Made by a program: the position numbers and the translations under genes. This document shows, one piece after another, positions 8,025-16,743 of a stretch of 64,000 nt of DNA. Location of the stretch: positions 62,001 through 126,000 of the forward strand of contig NZ_JANHLK010000013.1 of the NCBI RefSeq assembly GCF_028682635.1, written 5' to 3'. Numbering within the stretch: the stretch's first letter is position 1; each line of letters starts with the position of its first letter. This DNA is from Pseudomonas putida (GTDB lineage Bacteria > Pseudomonadota > Gammaproteobacteria > Pseudomonadales > Pseudomonadaceae). The notes under the pieces are model-generated. The model was not told the origin of the DNA, ran no database searches, and worked only from the letters and a program-made list of their open reading frames with translations.

Positions 8025-8621
8025 ATGAGCAACAGCAGCAAGACCCAGGCCGCATCAGGTAGCGCCGAACCGCATTTCCTCGGCACGCGCATCCGCGGCC
8101 TGCGCAAACGTCGGGGCATGACCCTGGCGGAACTGGCGCAACAGAGCGAACTGACCGCCGGCTACATCAGCCAGCTGGAACGCAACCTCGCCTATCCGTC
8201 GATCCCGGCGCTGTTCAACATCGCCCGCAGTCTCGGCGTGACTATCCAGTGGTTCTTCGCCAGCGAGGCGATCACCGATCCTGAAGACGACGGTATTGTC
8301 GTGCGCAAGCACAGCCGCCTGAACGTGCATTACGAAGACGGCATCGTCGATCAGCTGTTGACCCCGCAAGTCAACCGCCAGCTGGAAATGCTCCACTCGC
8401 GTTTCCCGCCCGGCACCTACAGCCAGCAAAGCTACAGCCACGACGGCGAAGAAGCCGGTTACCTGCTGTCGGGCAGCTTCGAGTTGTGGGTCGGCGAGCG
8501 CTACTTCCAGCTCAATGAAGGCGACAGTTTCAGTTTCTCCAGCCAGGAGCCGCACCGCTACGGTAACCCTGGCGAGGTGGATGCCGTGGTGATCTGGGTG
8601 ATCACCCCGCCGACCTTCTAA
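8025..8621 (+). CDS. XRE-cupin transcriptional regulator (PuuR-like)
   Basis: This 198-aa protein joins an N-terminal XRE helix-turn-helix (IRGLRKRRGMTLAELAQQSELTAGYISQLE, about residues 23-52) to a C-terminal cupin (about 125-195, with SHDGEEAGYLLSGSFELWVG and the EPHRYGNPG metal-site region). PuuR and related proteins repress polyamine or amino-acid catabolic genes and sense a small ligand through the cupin. It follows the flavoprotein on the same strand and converges on the AraC gene, whose stop codon overlaps its own by a few bases. Its own target may be the divergent promoter at 5586-5770. Confidence 0.9.
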   Translation: MSNSSKTQAASGSAEPHFLGTRIRGLRKRRGMTLAELAQQSELTAGYISQLERNLAYPSIPALFNIARSLGVTIQWFFASEAITDPEDDGIVVRKHSRLNVHYEDGIVDQLLTPQVNRQLEMLHSRFPPGTYSQQSYSHDGEEAGYLLSGSFELWVGERYFQLNEGDSFSFSSQEPHRYGNPGEVDAVVIWVITPPTF

Positions 8622-9550
8622 CGCCGGCCGCGCCCGCTTGCCTGAGCGACACATGCACGCTTGAGGGTGTCGCTCGGCAGTTCCTTGAACAGCGCGCGAT
8701 AGCTGCTGGAAAACCGTCCCAGATGCCAGAACGACCAGTGCATGGCCACTTCGGCCACGGTGGTTTGCGTCGGCGTGCGGCTGAGCAGTTCGCGGCGGGC
8801 ACTGTTGAGGCGGCGCAGGCGCAGCCACTGGGTCGGCGCCATGCCGGTGTAGGTCTTGAACGCGTGTTGCAGCTGGCGCAGCGAAACCCCGGCGACCCGG
8901 GACAACTCCAGCAGGTTGAGCTGCTCCTCCGGGCTGTCCGCCGCCCATTCCCCTACCCGCTGCATGATCGCCCGCTCCCCGGCCCGACGCTGCAGGGCGC
9001 CCTGGTCGAGGCGCACGCAGGCGTTGTCGAGGATGAACAGACAGTCCTCCAACAACTGTTGGGTCAAGGCTTCGCGGCTGGGCGGGTCGTAGGTCTGCGA
9101 CAGCTGGGTCAGGGTTGCGCTGAGCCAGCGACTGAACAAGGCATTCTGCTGCGAGTTTAGCGGCGCCAGGAACAACCCCTCCAGCCGCGCGACGTCCAGC
9201 CCATGGCGCTTGACGAAGTCCGGGCCGAACACCACGGCGATTTCCTGGTAGTTCTCCGGAGTGATCCAGATGTTGCGGCTTTCACCGTTCAACACGTACA
9301 GCGCGTTGTCGCTGCGATCGAAACAGAACGCCAGCGAACCTTGCGGCGCACTGAAATTCTGCTCGACCCGGGTGTTCATCTGTTCCTCGTAGATCTCGAC
9401 GCCCTGTAGATCCAGATAGCGCACCAATCCTGCGAAATGTCCCGGCGACATCTGTTGGTAATGCTGGACCCAGCCCGGTGTGGCGCGGATTTGCTCGGCG
9501 ACATCGACGGTACTGAATGCTTGGACCTGTAACGAATTGCAAGCTGTCAT
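8618..9550 (-). CDS. AraC-family regulator (EutR-like)
   Basis: This 310-aa protein has an N-terminal sensing domain (QEIAVVFGPDFVKRHGL region) and a C-terminal double helix-turn-helix at about 205-300 (LLELSRVAGVSLRQLQHAFKTYTGMAPTQWLRLRRL ... VAEVAMHWSFWHLGRFSSSYRALF). EutR-type regulators activate amine-utilisation genes. It is divergent from the glutamine synthetase-like gene across a 160-bp region holding a hairpin or operator at 9561-9579, so it probably activates that enzyme and the genes after it. The start at 9550 is preferred over 9697, which would place the N-terminus deep in the shared promoter region. Confidence 0.88.
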   Translation of the reverse strand: MTACNSLQVQAFSTVDVAEQIRATPGWVQHYQQMSPGHFAGLVRYLDLQGVEIYEEQMNTRVEQNFSAPQGSLAFCFDRSDNALYVLNGESRNIWITPENYQEIAVVFGPDFVKRHGLDVARLEGLFLAPLNSQQNALFSRWLSATLTQLSQTYDPPSREALTQQLLEDCLFILDNACVRLDQGALQRRAGERAIMQRVGEWAADSPEEQLNLLELSRVAGVSLRQLQHAFKTYTGMAPTQWLRLRRLNSARRELLSRTPTQTTVAEVAMHWSFWHLGRFSSSYRALFKELPSDTLKRACVAQASGRGRR

Positions 9551-9560
9551 GGGTGACCTT

Positions 9561-9579
9561 ACGCACTCTTTTGGTGCGT
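9561..9579. promoter_or_regulatory. Inverted repeat between divergent AraC and glutamine synthetase-like genes
   Basis: ACGCAC (9561-9566) and GTGCGT (9574-9579) form a 6-bp inverted repeat with a 7-base spacer, 11 bases upstream of the AraC start codon. It could be an operator for AraC autoregulation or for the divergent gene. On the plus strand it is followed by TTTTGTG, so a weak terminator-like hairpin is the alternative. Confidence 0.3.
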
Positions 9580-9710
9580 TTTGTGTTGCTAAAAGTGGAT
9601 AGATGGAACCGTAAGCCTCGCCCAAGATAGACGTCAACGCGCTACAGGGGAAGCGTCCTACAGATGAATCGACTTTCTCCCGCGTTAACAAAACCAATAA
9701 CGAGGTCTTT

Positions 9711-11069
9711 ATGAATGCCCCTTTCGATCAGCTGTTCACTTGGCTGAAAGATCACAAGATTACCGAAGTCGAGTGCGTCGTCAGCGACCTGACCGGCATT
9801 GCACGCGGCAAAATCGCACCCACCAACAAGTTCCTGCATGAGCGAGGCATGCGCCTGCCGGAAAGTGTGCTGTTGCAAACGGTAACCGGGGACTTTGTCG
9901 ACGACGACATCTACTACGACCTGCTCGATCCTGCCGATATCGACATGGTCTGCAAGCCGGTGTCCGATGCGGTGTACGTGGTGCCATGGGCGATCGAGCC
10001 GACCGCCATCGTGATTCACGACACCTTTGACAAGTTCGGCAACCCGATCGAATTGTCGCCGCGCAACGTGCTCAAGAAAGTCCTGCAGCTGTACACCGAC
10101 AAAGGCTGGCGGCCGATCGTCGCGCCGGAAATGGAGTTTTACCTGACCCAGCGCTGCGAAGACCCGGACTTGCCACTCAAGGCCCCGATGGGCCGATCCG
10201 GTCGCGCCGAAAGCGGTCGCCAGTCGTTCTCCATCGACGCCGCCAACGAATTCGACCCGCTGTTCGAAGATGTCTACGACTGGTGCGAACTCCAGGGCCT
10301 GGACCTCGACACGCTGATCCACGAAGACGGCCCGGCGCAGATGGAAATCAACTTTCGCCATGGCGATGCGCTGGACCTGGCCGACCAGATCACCGTGTTC
10401 AAGCGCACCATGCGCGAGGCGGCGCTCAAGCACAACGTCGCGGCGACCTTCATGGCCAAGCCGGTCGGCGATGAGCCGGGCAGCGCCATGCACATTCACC
10501 AGAGCGTGGTGGACATCGCCACCGGCCAGCCGATCTTTGCCGATGCCGACGGCAACATGAGCGAGTTGTTCCTGCACCACATCGGTGGCTTGCAGAAGTA
10601 CATCCCCAAAGTGCTGCCGATGTTCGCACCGAACGTCAACTCGTTCCGCCGCTTCCTGCCGGACACTTCGGCACCGGTGAACGTCGAATGGGGCGAAGAA
10701 AACCGTACCGTCGGCCTGCGCGTGCCGACCTCGAGCCCCGATGCCATGCGCGTGGAAAACCGCTTGCCGGGGGCCGATGCCAACCCTTACCTGGCCATCG
10801 CCGCCAGCCTGCTGTGTGGGTACCTGGGCATGGTCGAGCGCATTGAACCAAGCGCCGCGGTACAGGGTCGGGCTTATGAGCGGCGCAACCTGCGGTTGCC
10901 GATCACCATCGAAGACGCGCTGACGCAGATGGAAGAATGCGACACCGTGAGCCGCTACCTGGGCGACAAGTTCGTGCGTGGCTATGTCGCAGTCAAGCGT
11001 GCCGAGCACGAGAACTTCAAGCGCGTGATCAGTTCGTGGGAGCGCGAGTTCCTGTTGCTGAGCGTCTGA
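9711..11069 (+). CDS. Glutamine synthetase family protein, gamma-glutamylpolyamine synthetase type (PuuA/SpuB/SpuI-like)
   Basis: This 452-aa protein has the full glutamine synthetase fold: N-terminal beta-grasp (about 15-110), then the catalytic domain with PEMEFYL near residue 140, MHIH with H261 and H263, NVEWGEENRTVGLRVP and RVENRLPGADANPY. The length and these variants match the PuuA/SpuB group, which couples glutamate to putrescine or other amines using ATP in the cytoplasm. It starts a plus-strand set with a PotF/SpuD-like binding protein and a PuuB-like oxidase, which gives the order ligation, uptake, oxidation. Cotranscription past the REP at 11101 is possible but not proven. The divergent AraC regulator is the likely controller. 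Confidence 0.92.
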   Translation: MNAPFDQLFTWLKDHKITEVECVVSDLTGIARGKIAPTNKFLHERGMRLPESVLLQTVTGDFVDDDIYYDLLDPADIDMVCKPVSDAVYVVPWAIEPTAIVIHDTFDKFGNPIELSPRNVLKKVLQLYTDKGWRPIVAPEMEFYLTQRCEDPDLPLKAPMGRSGRAESGRQSFSIDAANEFDPLFEDVYDWCELQGLDLDTLIHEDGPAQMEINFRHGDALDLADQITVFKRTMREAALKHNVAATFMAKPVGDEPGSAMHIHQSVVDIATGQPIFADADGNMSELFLHHIGGLQKYIPKVLPMFAPNVNSFRRFLPDTSAPVNVEWGEENRTVGLRVPTSSPDAMRVENRLPGADANPYLAIAASLLCGYLGMVERIEPSAAVQGRAYERRNLRLPITIEDALTQMEECDTVSRYLGDKFVRGYVAVKRAEHENFKRVISSWEREFLLLSV

Positions 11070-11100
11070 CAACCATCTCCCTGCATGAGTCCACGTCCCC

Positions 11101-11193
11101 CTGTGGGAGCGGGCTTGCTCGCGAAAGCGGTGTGTCATTCAACATAAAGGGTGACTGACCTGACGCCTTCGCGAGCAAGCCCGCTCCCACAAG
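11101..11193. repeat. REP inverted pair (GGGCTTGCTCGCGA type)
   Basis: CTGTGGGAGCGGGCTTGCTCGCGAA and its inverted partner, between the glutamine synthetase-like gene and the binding protein. It may separate their expression levels within one transcript. Confidence 0.9.
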
Positions 11194-11241
11194 GGGAACG
11201 CCAACGCCTGCAAAATCCAATAATTCCAAGAAGGTATCGTT

Positions 11242-12330
11242 ATGCGTCTATTGAAATCCATGGTCCCGGCCGCGCTCGCGGTCTTGTTCAGCGCCGTTGC
11301 CCAGGCTCAGCCACAGGTCAGTGTCTACAACTGGACCGACTACATCGGCGAGACCACCCTCGCCGACTTCCAGGCCAAAACCGGGATCAAGGTGATCTAC
11401 GACGTTTTCGATTCCAACGAAACCCTGGAAGGCAAACTGCTTGCCGGGCGTACCGGGTATGACGTGGTCGTGCCGTCCAACCACTTCCTCGCCCGCCAGG
11501 TGAAGGCCGGCGCGTTCCTCAAGCTCGACCGCGAGCAACTGCCGAACTTCAAGAACCTGGACCCGAAACTGCTGGCCCTGCTGGAAAAAAACGACCCGGG
11601 TAACGCGCACTCGGTGCCATACCTGTGGGGCACCAACGGCATCGGCTACAACGTCGACAAGGTCAAGCAGGTGCTGGGCATTGACCACATCGATTCCTGG
11701 GCCGTGCTGTTCGAGCCGGAAAACATCAAGAAGCTGAGCGCCTGCGGCGTGTCGATGATGGACTCGGCGGATGAAGTGTTCCCCGCGGTGCTCAACTACA
11801 TGGGCATGGACCCGCGCAGCGAGAATCCCGATGACTTCAAAAAGGCCGAAGCCAAGCTGCTGAGCATCCGTCCGTACATCACCTATTTCCACTCCTCCAA
11901 GTATGTCTCGGACCTGGCCAACGGCGACATCTGCGTGGCGTTCGGTTACTCCGGTGACGTGTTCCAGGCCGCCAACCGCGCCAAGGAAGCCAAGAACAAC
12001 GTGAACATCGCCTATGCCATTCCCAAGGAAGGCGCGAACCTGTGGTTCGACCTGCTGGCCATCCCGGCGGACGCCGGCAACCCGAAAGAAGCCCACGCCT
12101 TCATCAATTACCTGCTCGACCCGCAAGTGATCGCCAAGGTCAGCGCCTCGGTCGGTTATGCCAACCCGAACCCGACCGCCAAGCAATACATGGATCCGGA
12201 ACTGGTCAACAACCCTGAGGTTTACCCGCCGCAGGAAGTGCTCGACAAGCTATACATCTCGACCACGCCGCCGCAGTCGATCATGCGCTTGATGACGCGT
12301 TCCTGGAGCAAAGTGAAGTCCAACCAATGA
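11242..12330 (+). CDS. PotF/SpuD-like polyamine substrate-binding protein
   Basis: This 362-aa protein has a signal peptide (cleavage after VAQA near residue 22) and the PotF/SpuD family pattern: VSVYNWTDYIGE at the mature start, YDVFDSNETLEGKLLAGRTGYDVVVPSNHFLARQ, and PYLWGTNGIGYNVDKV. Family members bind putrescine, spermidine or related diamines in the periplasm. No permease or ATPase follows; instead the PuuB-like oxidase gene overlaps its stop (ATGA), so uptake and degradation genes are translationally coupled. It must share a transporter encoded elsewhere, or act as a sensor. It is a paralogue of the protein at 47557. Confidence 0.92.
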   Translation: MRLLKSMVPAALAVLFSAVAQAQPQVSVYNWTDYIGETTLADFQAKTGIKVIYDVFDSNETLEGKLLAGRTGYDVVVPSNHFLARQVKAGAFLKLDREQLPNFKNLDPKLLALLEKNDPGNAHSVPYLWGTNGIGYNVDKVKQVLGIDHIDSWAVLFEPENIKKLSACGVSMMDSADEVFPAVLNYMGMDPRSENPDDFKKAEAKLLSIRPYITYFHSSKYVSDLANGDICVAFGYSGDVFQAANRAKEAKNNVNIAYAIPKEGANLWFDLLAIPADAGNPKEAHAFINYLLDPQVIAKVSASVGYANPNPTAKQYMDPELVNNPEVYPPQEVLDKLYISTTPPQSIMRLMTRSWSKVKSNQ

Positions 12331-13628
12331 ACCAGTACACCCACGAACACGCCCATTCCTATTACGCCGCGTCGGCCAATGGCATGGTGCCCTACCCCAC
12401 GCTGACCGAAGACCTGGTGGCCGATGTCTGCGTGATTGGCGGCGGCTTTACCGGCGTCAACACGGCCATCGAACTGGCCCAACGCGGGCTCTCGGTGATC
12501 CTGCTGGAAGGCCGGCGGATCGGCTGGGGCGCCAGCGGGCGCAACGGCGGGCAGCTGATTCGCGGCATCGGCCATGACGTCAGCGGTTTCGCCAAGCATG
12601 TCGGGGTTGAAGGTGTGCGCTACCTGGAGCATGCCGGGACTGAATCGGTGCAACTGGTGGGCAACCGAATCCGTGAACACAGCATCGATTGCGACTTGCG
12701 CTGGGGTTTCTGCGAGCTGGCCAACACCCCGTCGCAGTTCGCCGGGTTGCAGGCTGAACACGCTGCGCTCAAGGAATCCGGTTACGCCCATGAAACCCGT
12801 CTGGTCGAATCTGCGCAGATCCGTGAGCAGGTGGTGAATTCCAGCGTGTATGCCGGTGGCCTGGTCGACATGGGTTCGGGGCACCTGCACCCGCTGAACC
12901 TGGTGCTTGGCGAAGCGAAACTCGCGTTATCCCTTGGTGTGCGGATTTTCGAGCAAAGCCCGGTACTGGAGTTGATCCATGGCAGTACTGTTCAAATTCG
13001 TTGTGCAAGTGGCACGGTACGCGCCAGCAGTCTGGTCCTGGGCTGCAATGCGCATCTGGAAGAACTTGAACCGAAACTCAGCGGAAAAGTGCTCCCGGCG
13101 GGCAGCTACATCATCGCCACCGAACCCTTGTCGGCGCAGCTTGCCGCACAGTTGATCCCGCACAACCTGGCGCTGTGCGACCAGAAAGTCGGCCTGGACT
13201 ATTACCGGCTCTCGGCCGACCGGCGCCTGCTGTTTGGCGGAGCCTGCCATTATTCCGGGCGTGATCCGGCGGATATCAGCGCCTACATGCGCCCGCAGAT
13301 GCTCAAGGTCTTCCCGCAACTGGCGAATGTGCGCATCGACTACCAATGGGGCGGCAAGATCGGCATCACCGCCAATCGCTTCCCCCAGGTCGGGCGCCTG
13401 AGCCAATACCCGAACGTGTTCTACGCCCAGGGTTACTCCGGCCATGGCGTCAACGTGACCCACTGGTGCGCGAAATTGTTGGGCGAAGCGATCCATGCCG
13501 GTCACAGCAAAGGCTTCGACGTATTCAGTGCCGTGCCGCACATGACCTTTCCTGGTGGCCGCGCCCTGCGTTCGCCGCTGCTGGCCCTGGGCATGCTCTG
13601 GTACCGCATGCGCGAACTCCTCGGCTAA
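12327..13628 (+). CDS. FAD-dependent oxidoreductase, gamma-glutamylputrescine oxidase type (PuuB-like)
   Basis: This 433-aa DAO-fold enzyme has an FAD-binding motif VCVIGGGFTGVNTAIELA (G38-G43) followed by RIGWGASGRNGGQLIRG, typical of the PuuB group, and a C-terminal GGKIGITANRFPQVGR with GYSGHGVN near the end. PuuB oxidises gamma-glutamylated amines, giving an aldehyde, ammonia and peroxide. The glutamine synthetase-like gene upstream would make the substrate. The aldehyde dehydrogenase and gamma-glutamyl hydrolase of the pathway are not in the window. It overlaps the binding protein gene by 4 bp. Confidence 0.88.
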   Translation: MNQYTHEHAHSYYAASANGMVPYPTLTEDLVADVCVIGGGFTGVNTAIELAQRGLSVILLEGRRIGWGASGRNGGQLIRGIGHDVSGFAKHVGVEGVRYLEHAGTESVQLVGNRIREHSIDCDLRWGFCELANTPSQFAGLQAEHAALKESGYAHETRLVESAQIREQVVNSSVYAGGLVDMGSGHLHPLNLVLGEAKLALSLGVRIFEQSPVLELIHGSTVQIRCASGTVRASSLVLGCNAHLEELEPKLSGKVLPAGSYIIATEPLSAQLAAQLIPHNLALCDQKVGLDYYRLSADRRLLFGGACHYSGRDPADISAYMRPQMLKVFPQLANVRIDYQWGGKIGITANRFPQVGRLSQYPNVFYAQGYSGHGVNVTHWCAKLLGEAIHAGHSKGFDVFSAVPHMTFPGGRALRSPLLALGMLWYRMRELLG

Positions 13629-13634
13629 CCGCCC

Positions 13635-13722
13635 CTGTAGGAGCTGCCGCAGGCTGCGATCTTTTGATCTTGTTTTTTTGAAAGCAAAATCAAAAGATCG
13701 CAGCCTGCGGCAGCTCCTACAG
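13635..13722. repeat. REP-like hairpin, second family (GCTGCCGCAGGCTGCGATC)
   Basis: CTGTAGGAGCTGCCGCAGGCTGCGATC and its exact inverse enclose an AT-rich loop containing a second short inverted pair (TTTTGATC/GATCAAAA-like). It differs from the GCTTGC-type REPs in the window and is matched by the copy at 23723. It sits just after the PuuB-like gene and can act as its terminator. Confidence 0.9.
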
Positions 13723-13769
13723 GGTATCAACGATACGTCCTTCCCCATCTCTCTGTTTAGCCTTTCGAT

Positions 13770-13797
13770 TTGCTCAATTGCGAGTCACTTCTATATT
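13770..13797 (+). promoter_or_regulatory. Candidate sigma-70 promoter for the pqi operon
   Basis: TTGCTC (13770-13775) and TATATT (13792-13797) are 16 bases apart, 44 bases before the first pqiA gene. The -10 is strong and the -35 is weak, as is common for an activated or stress-induced promoter. Confidence 0.4.
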
Positions 13798-13840
13798 GAG
13801 GGGGTGCTCTGAACTTCCTGCCTCCTGTTGAGCCTGGCCT

Positions 13841-14437
13841 ATGGCAACTACTGATCAGCTGATCATCTGCGAGCACTGCGACAGCGTGTACGAAAAAGTG
13901 ACGCTCGCCAAACACCAGAAAACCCTGTGCACCCGCTGCGGCGGCGTGCTTCAGCGTTATAACGGCCTGACCGTGGAGCAACGCCTGGCGTTGACTTTCG
14001 CCGCGTTGATGCTGTGGATTTTCGCCAACTTCTATCCGGTCATGAGCATCAGCCTCAAAGGCCTGAAAAACAGTGCAACGCTTTGGGATTCGGTGGTGGC
14101 GCTGAGCCTGGGGCCCATCACCTTCATTGCCCTGGTGGCGGCGATCGCCATGATCATCGCACCGATCTTTCAGTTGTTGCTGCTGATCTGGGTGCTGGGC
14201 TTCGCCCTCAGGCACCAGCGCGCGCCGGGTTTCAGCTTCTGCATGCGCTGGCTGGAAACCCTGCGGCCCTGGAGCATGCTGGAGGTCTGCCTGCTGGGCG
14301 CGATGGTTGCGGTGATCAAGCTCGCCGGGTTGCTGGATGTGCTGCCCGGCATCGGTCTGTTCGCCCTGGCCGTCCTCAGCCTGATGATGATCCGCATTGC
14401 CGGTCGCGATATTCGTGAACTGTGGGACCTCGTATGA
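13841..14437 (+). CDS. pqiA: Paraquat-inducible protein A, first copy
   Basis: This 198-aa inner-membrane protein has a zinc-ribbon-like N-terminus (C10-x2-C13 ... C30-x2-C33) and about four membrane segments, with the PqiA motif FYPVMSISLKG near residue 65. PqiA proteins form the inner-membrane part of the Pqi lipid transport system and partner with the MCE protein PqiB. It is one half of what E. coli encodes as a single two-module PqiA; the second half is the next gene, overlapping by ATGA. It heads a four-gene operon reaching 17310. Confidence 0.9.
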   Translation: MATTDQLIICEHCDSVYEKVTLAKHQKTLCTRCGGVLQRYNGLTVEQRLALTFAALMLWIFANFYPVMSISLKGLKNSATLWDSVVALSLGPITFIALVAAIAMIIAPIFQLLLLIWVLGFALRHQRAPGFSFCMRWLETLRPWSMLEVCLLGAMVAVIKLAGLLDVLPGIGLFALAVLSLMMIRIAGRDIRELWDLV

Positions 14438-15090
14438 CCATGCCTCCCTTTGCCCGCGACCTCAACCTGTGCCTGTGCCACAGCTGCGGCCTGGCCTGCG
14501 ACATGACCGGTGATCCCCACGAATGCGAGCGCTGCGGTGCCCCTCTGCATCGGCGTAAAACCAACTCACTGACCCGAACCTGGGCTTACATGATCACCGC
14601 CCTGGTGTTTTATGTGCCGGCCAACCTGTTGCCGGTGATGAACACCAAGATGGTCGGCGACGGTGCCGACAGCACGATCATGAGCGGCGTGATCGAGTTC
14701 TGGCAGCACGGCGCCTGGGACATTGCCCTGATCATTTTCATCGCCAGTATTGCGGTACCGGGCGTCAAGTTCGTCGCCCTGACGCTGCTGCTGGTGACCG
14801 TTCAACGCGACAGTCAATGGGCGCTCAGGCAGCGCTCGCAAATGTATCGGTTCGTCGAACTTATCGGTTATTGGTCGATGCTGGACGTCATCGTGGTCGC
14901 CCTGGTGGCCTCGCTGGTGAAATTCCAGGCCCTGGCCGATATCGAACCGCGCCCGGGCATCCTGTTCTTTGGTCTGGTGGTGGTGTTCACCATGCTCGCG
15001 GCGATGAGTTTCGATCCGCGACTGATCTGGGATAAAGAGCGGCAACAACCACAAAATGAGGAGGTCACGGATGAAGTCACAAGCCACTGA
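14434..15090 (+). CDS. pqiA: Paraquat-inducible protein A, second copy
   Basis: This 218-aa protein repeats the plan of the preceding one: Cys pairs C15-x2-C18 and C31-x2-C34, then about four membrane segments with YVPANLLPVMNT. The two proteins together correspond to the two modules of enterobacterial PqiA. Start ATG at 14434 overlaps the previous stop (ATGA). Its end overlaps the pqiB start by 20 bases, with the pqiB ribosome site GGAGG inside this gene, so all are translationally coupled. Confidence 0.9.
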   Translation: MTMPPFARDLNLCLCHSCGLACDMTGDPHECERCGAPLHRRKTNSLTRTWAYMITALVFYVPANLLPVMNTKMVGDGADSTIMSGVIEFWQHGAWDIALIIFIASIAVPGVKFVALTLLLVTVQRDSQWALRQRSQMYRFVELIGYWSMLDVIVVALVASLVKFQALADIEPRPGILFFGLVVVFTMLAAMSFDPRLIWDKERQQPQNEEVTDEVTSH

Positions 15091-16726
15091 CGGGCCGCTG
15101 GTCCCGGGGCAGGCTCCGATCAAGACCCGCCGTTTCAGCTTTTCGATGGTGTGGATCGTGCCGATTGTCGCGGTGCTGGTAGGGATATCGCTGGTGGTCC
15201 ACAGCATCTTGCAGGAGGGGCCGACCATTACCGTCAAGTTCAAGACCGGCAGCGGCCTGACCGCCAACAAGACCGAGGTGAAATACCGCAACGTAGTGAT
15301 CGGCCATGTGTCGGACGTGGCGTTGAGCAACGACCAGAAGAGCGTCGATGCGACGATCAAGCTGGTGAAACAGGCTGAAAGCTTTACCCGCAAGGACTCG
15401 CAGTTCTGGGTGGTCCGGCCGCGGATCGGCGCTGGCGGGGTTTCGGGAATCGATACCCTGTTGTCAGGGGATTACATCGGCGCCGATATCGGCCAGGACA
15501 ATGCCCGCGCGAAGAACTTTGAAGGCCTGGAAAACCCGCCAGCCATCACCTATGGCGAACCGGGCAAACGCTTCACCTTGCATACCCAGGACCTCGGTTC
15601 TCTGGATATCGGCTCGCCGGTCTACTACCGCAAGATTCCGGTCGGCCAGGTCGTGGCCTACGCGCTGGACCCCGATGGCAAGGGGGTGAACATCGAACTG
15701 TTCATCCACGCACCCAACGACAAGTACGTCACCGAGAACACCCGATTCTGGAACGCCAGCGGTGTTGACGTGAGTGTCGGCGCCAATGGTTTTGCGGTCA
15801 AGACCGAGTCCCTGTCGTCCTTGCTGGTGGGCGGCGTTGCGTTCCGTGCGCCGGAATACAGCCCCGACGACAAACCGGCCCCGGAGGAATATGCCTACGA
15901 ACTGTTCCAGGACCAGCAAACGGCCCTCGCCCCGCCCAGTGGCAAGGGACAGTTCATGACCTTGCGTTTCGACCAGGCCTTGCGCGGCCTCAAGGTCGAT
16001 GCCCCGGTGGAATTCCTCGGCATCGAAATCGGCAAGGTGGTGTCGGTCAATCTGGATTTCGACGCGAAAAAACGCACCTTCCCGGTCAACGTCGGCATCA
16101 TGATTTATCCGCAGCGCCTGGGCCGAGCGCACACGAAGATGCTCCAGACCCTCAATCACGATCCCAAGGATGAAGCCGCCGCCGTACGCGTGATCGGTAC
16201 CTTTATCGACAACGGCCTGCGCGCCCAGGCTCGCACCGGCAACCTGCTGACCGGCCAGCTGTACATTTCCCTGGACTTCTACCCTAAGGCGGAAAAAGTC
16301 GTATTTGATCAAAGCGCCCGTCCAGTCAGCATTCCGACCGTTCCAGGCAGCCTCGAACAATTGCAGGAAAAACTCGAGGGCATGGTCAACAAGATCAACC
16401 AACTGCCTATCGACCGCATTGCCGCCAATCTGGACAGTAACCTCGTCGAACTGCGCAAAGGCCTGGTGCAATTCAATGCCAAGACCCTGCCTGGCGTGTC
16501 AACCACCTTGACCGATGTGAGCAAGACCCTGCAATCGGCCAACTCGACTCTGGCCGAAGACTCGCCGCAGCGGGAAAAACTCGGACAGACCCTGGACGAA
16601 CTCGGACGCACCTCGCGCTCGCTGCGTGACCTGGCGGATTACCTTGGCCGGCATCCGGAATCGCTGATTCGTGGACGCCCGGATAATGCCGCGCCGATGG
16701 ATATGCAAGGGCCGCCGAGCAAATGA
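15071..16726 (+). CDS. pqiB: PqiB, MCE-domain intermembrane transport protein
   Basis: This 551-aa protein has one N-terminal membrane anchor (about residues 24-44) and three MCE/MlaD domains in the periplasm (about 50-140, 165-255 and 290-400), then a helical C-terminal part (about 420-530). PqiB assembles as a long tube that bridges the periplasm for lipid transport, held by PqiA in the inner membrane and PqiC at the outer membrane. GGAGG 6 bases before ATG 15071 supports the start. The gene order pqiA-pqiA-pqiB-pqiC is complete. Confidence 0.93.
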   Translation: MKSQATDGPLVPGQAPIKTRRFSFSMVWIVPIVAVLVGISLVVHSILQEGPTITVKFKTGSGLTANKTEVKYRNVVIGHVSDVALSNDQKSVDATIKLVKQAESFTRKDSQFWVVRPRIGAGGVSGIDTLLSGDYIGADIGQDNARAKNFEGLENPPAITYGEPGKRFTLHTQDLGSLDIGSPVYYRKIPVGQVVAYALDPDGKGVNIELFIHAPNDKYVTENTRFWNASGVDVSVGANGFAVKTESLSSLLVGGVAFRAPEYSPDDKPAPEEYAYELFQDQQTALAPPSGKGQFMTLRFDQALRGLKVDAPVEFLGIEIGKVVSVNLDFDAKKRTFPVNVGIMIYPQRLGRAHTKMLQTLNHDPKDEAAAVRVIGTFIDNGLRAQARTGNLLTGQLYISLDFYPKAEKVVFDQSARPVSIPTVPGSLEQLQEKLEGMVNKINQLPIDRIAANLDSNLVELRKGLVQFNAKTLPGVSTTLTDVSKTLQSANSTLAEDSPQREKLGQTLDELGRTSRSLRDLADYLGRHPESLIRGRPDNAAPMDMQGPPSK

Positions 16727-16743
16727 CCACAGGAGCAACATTC

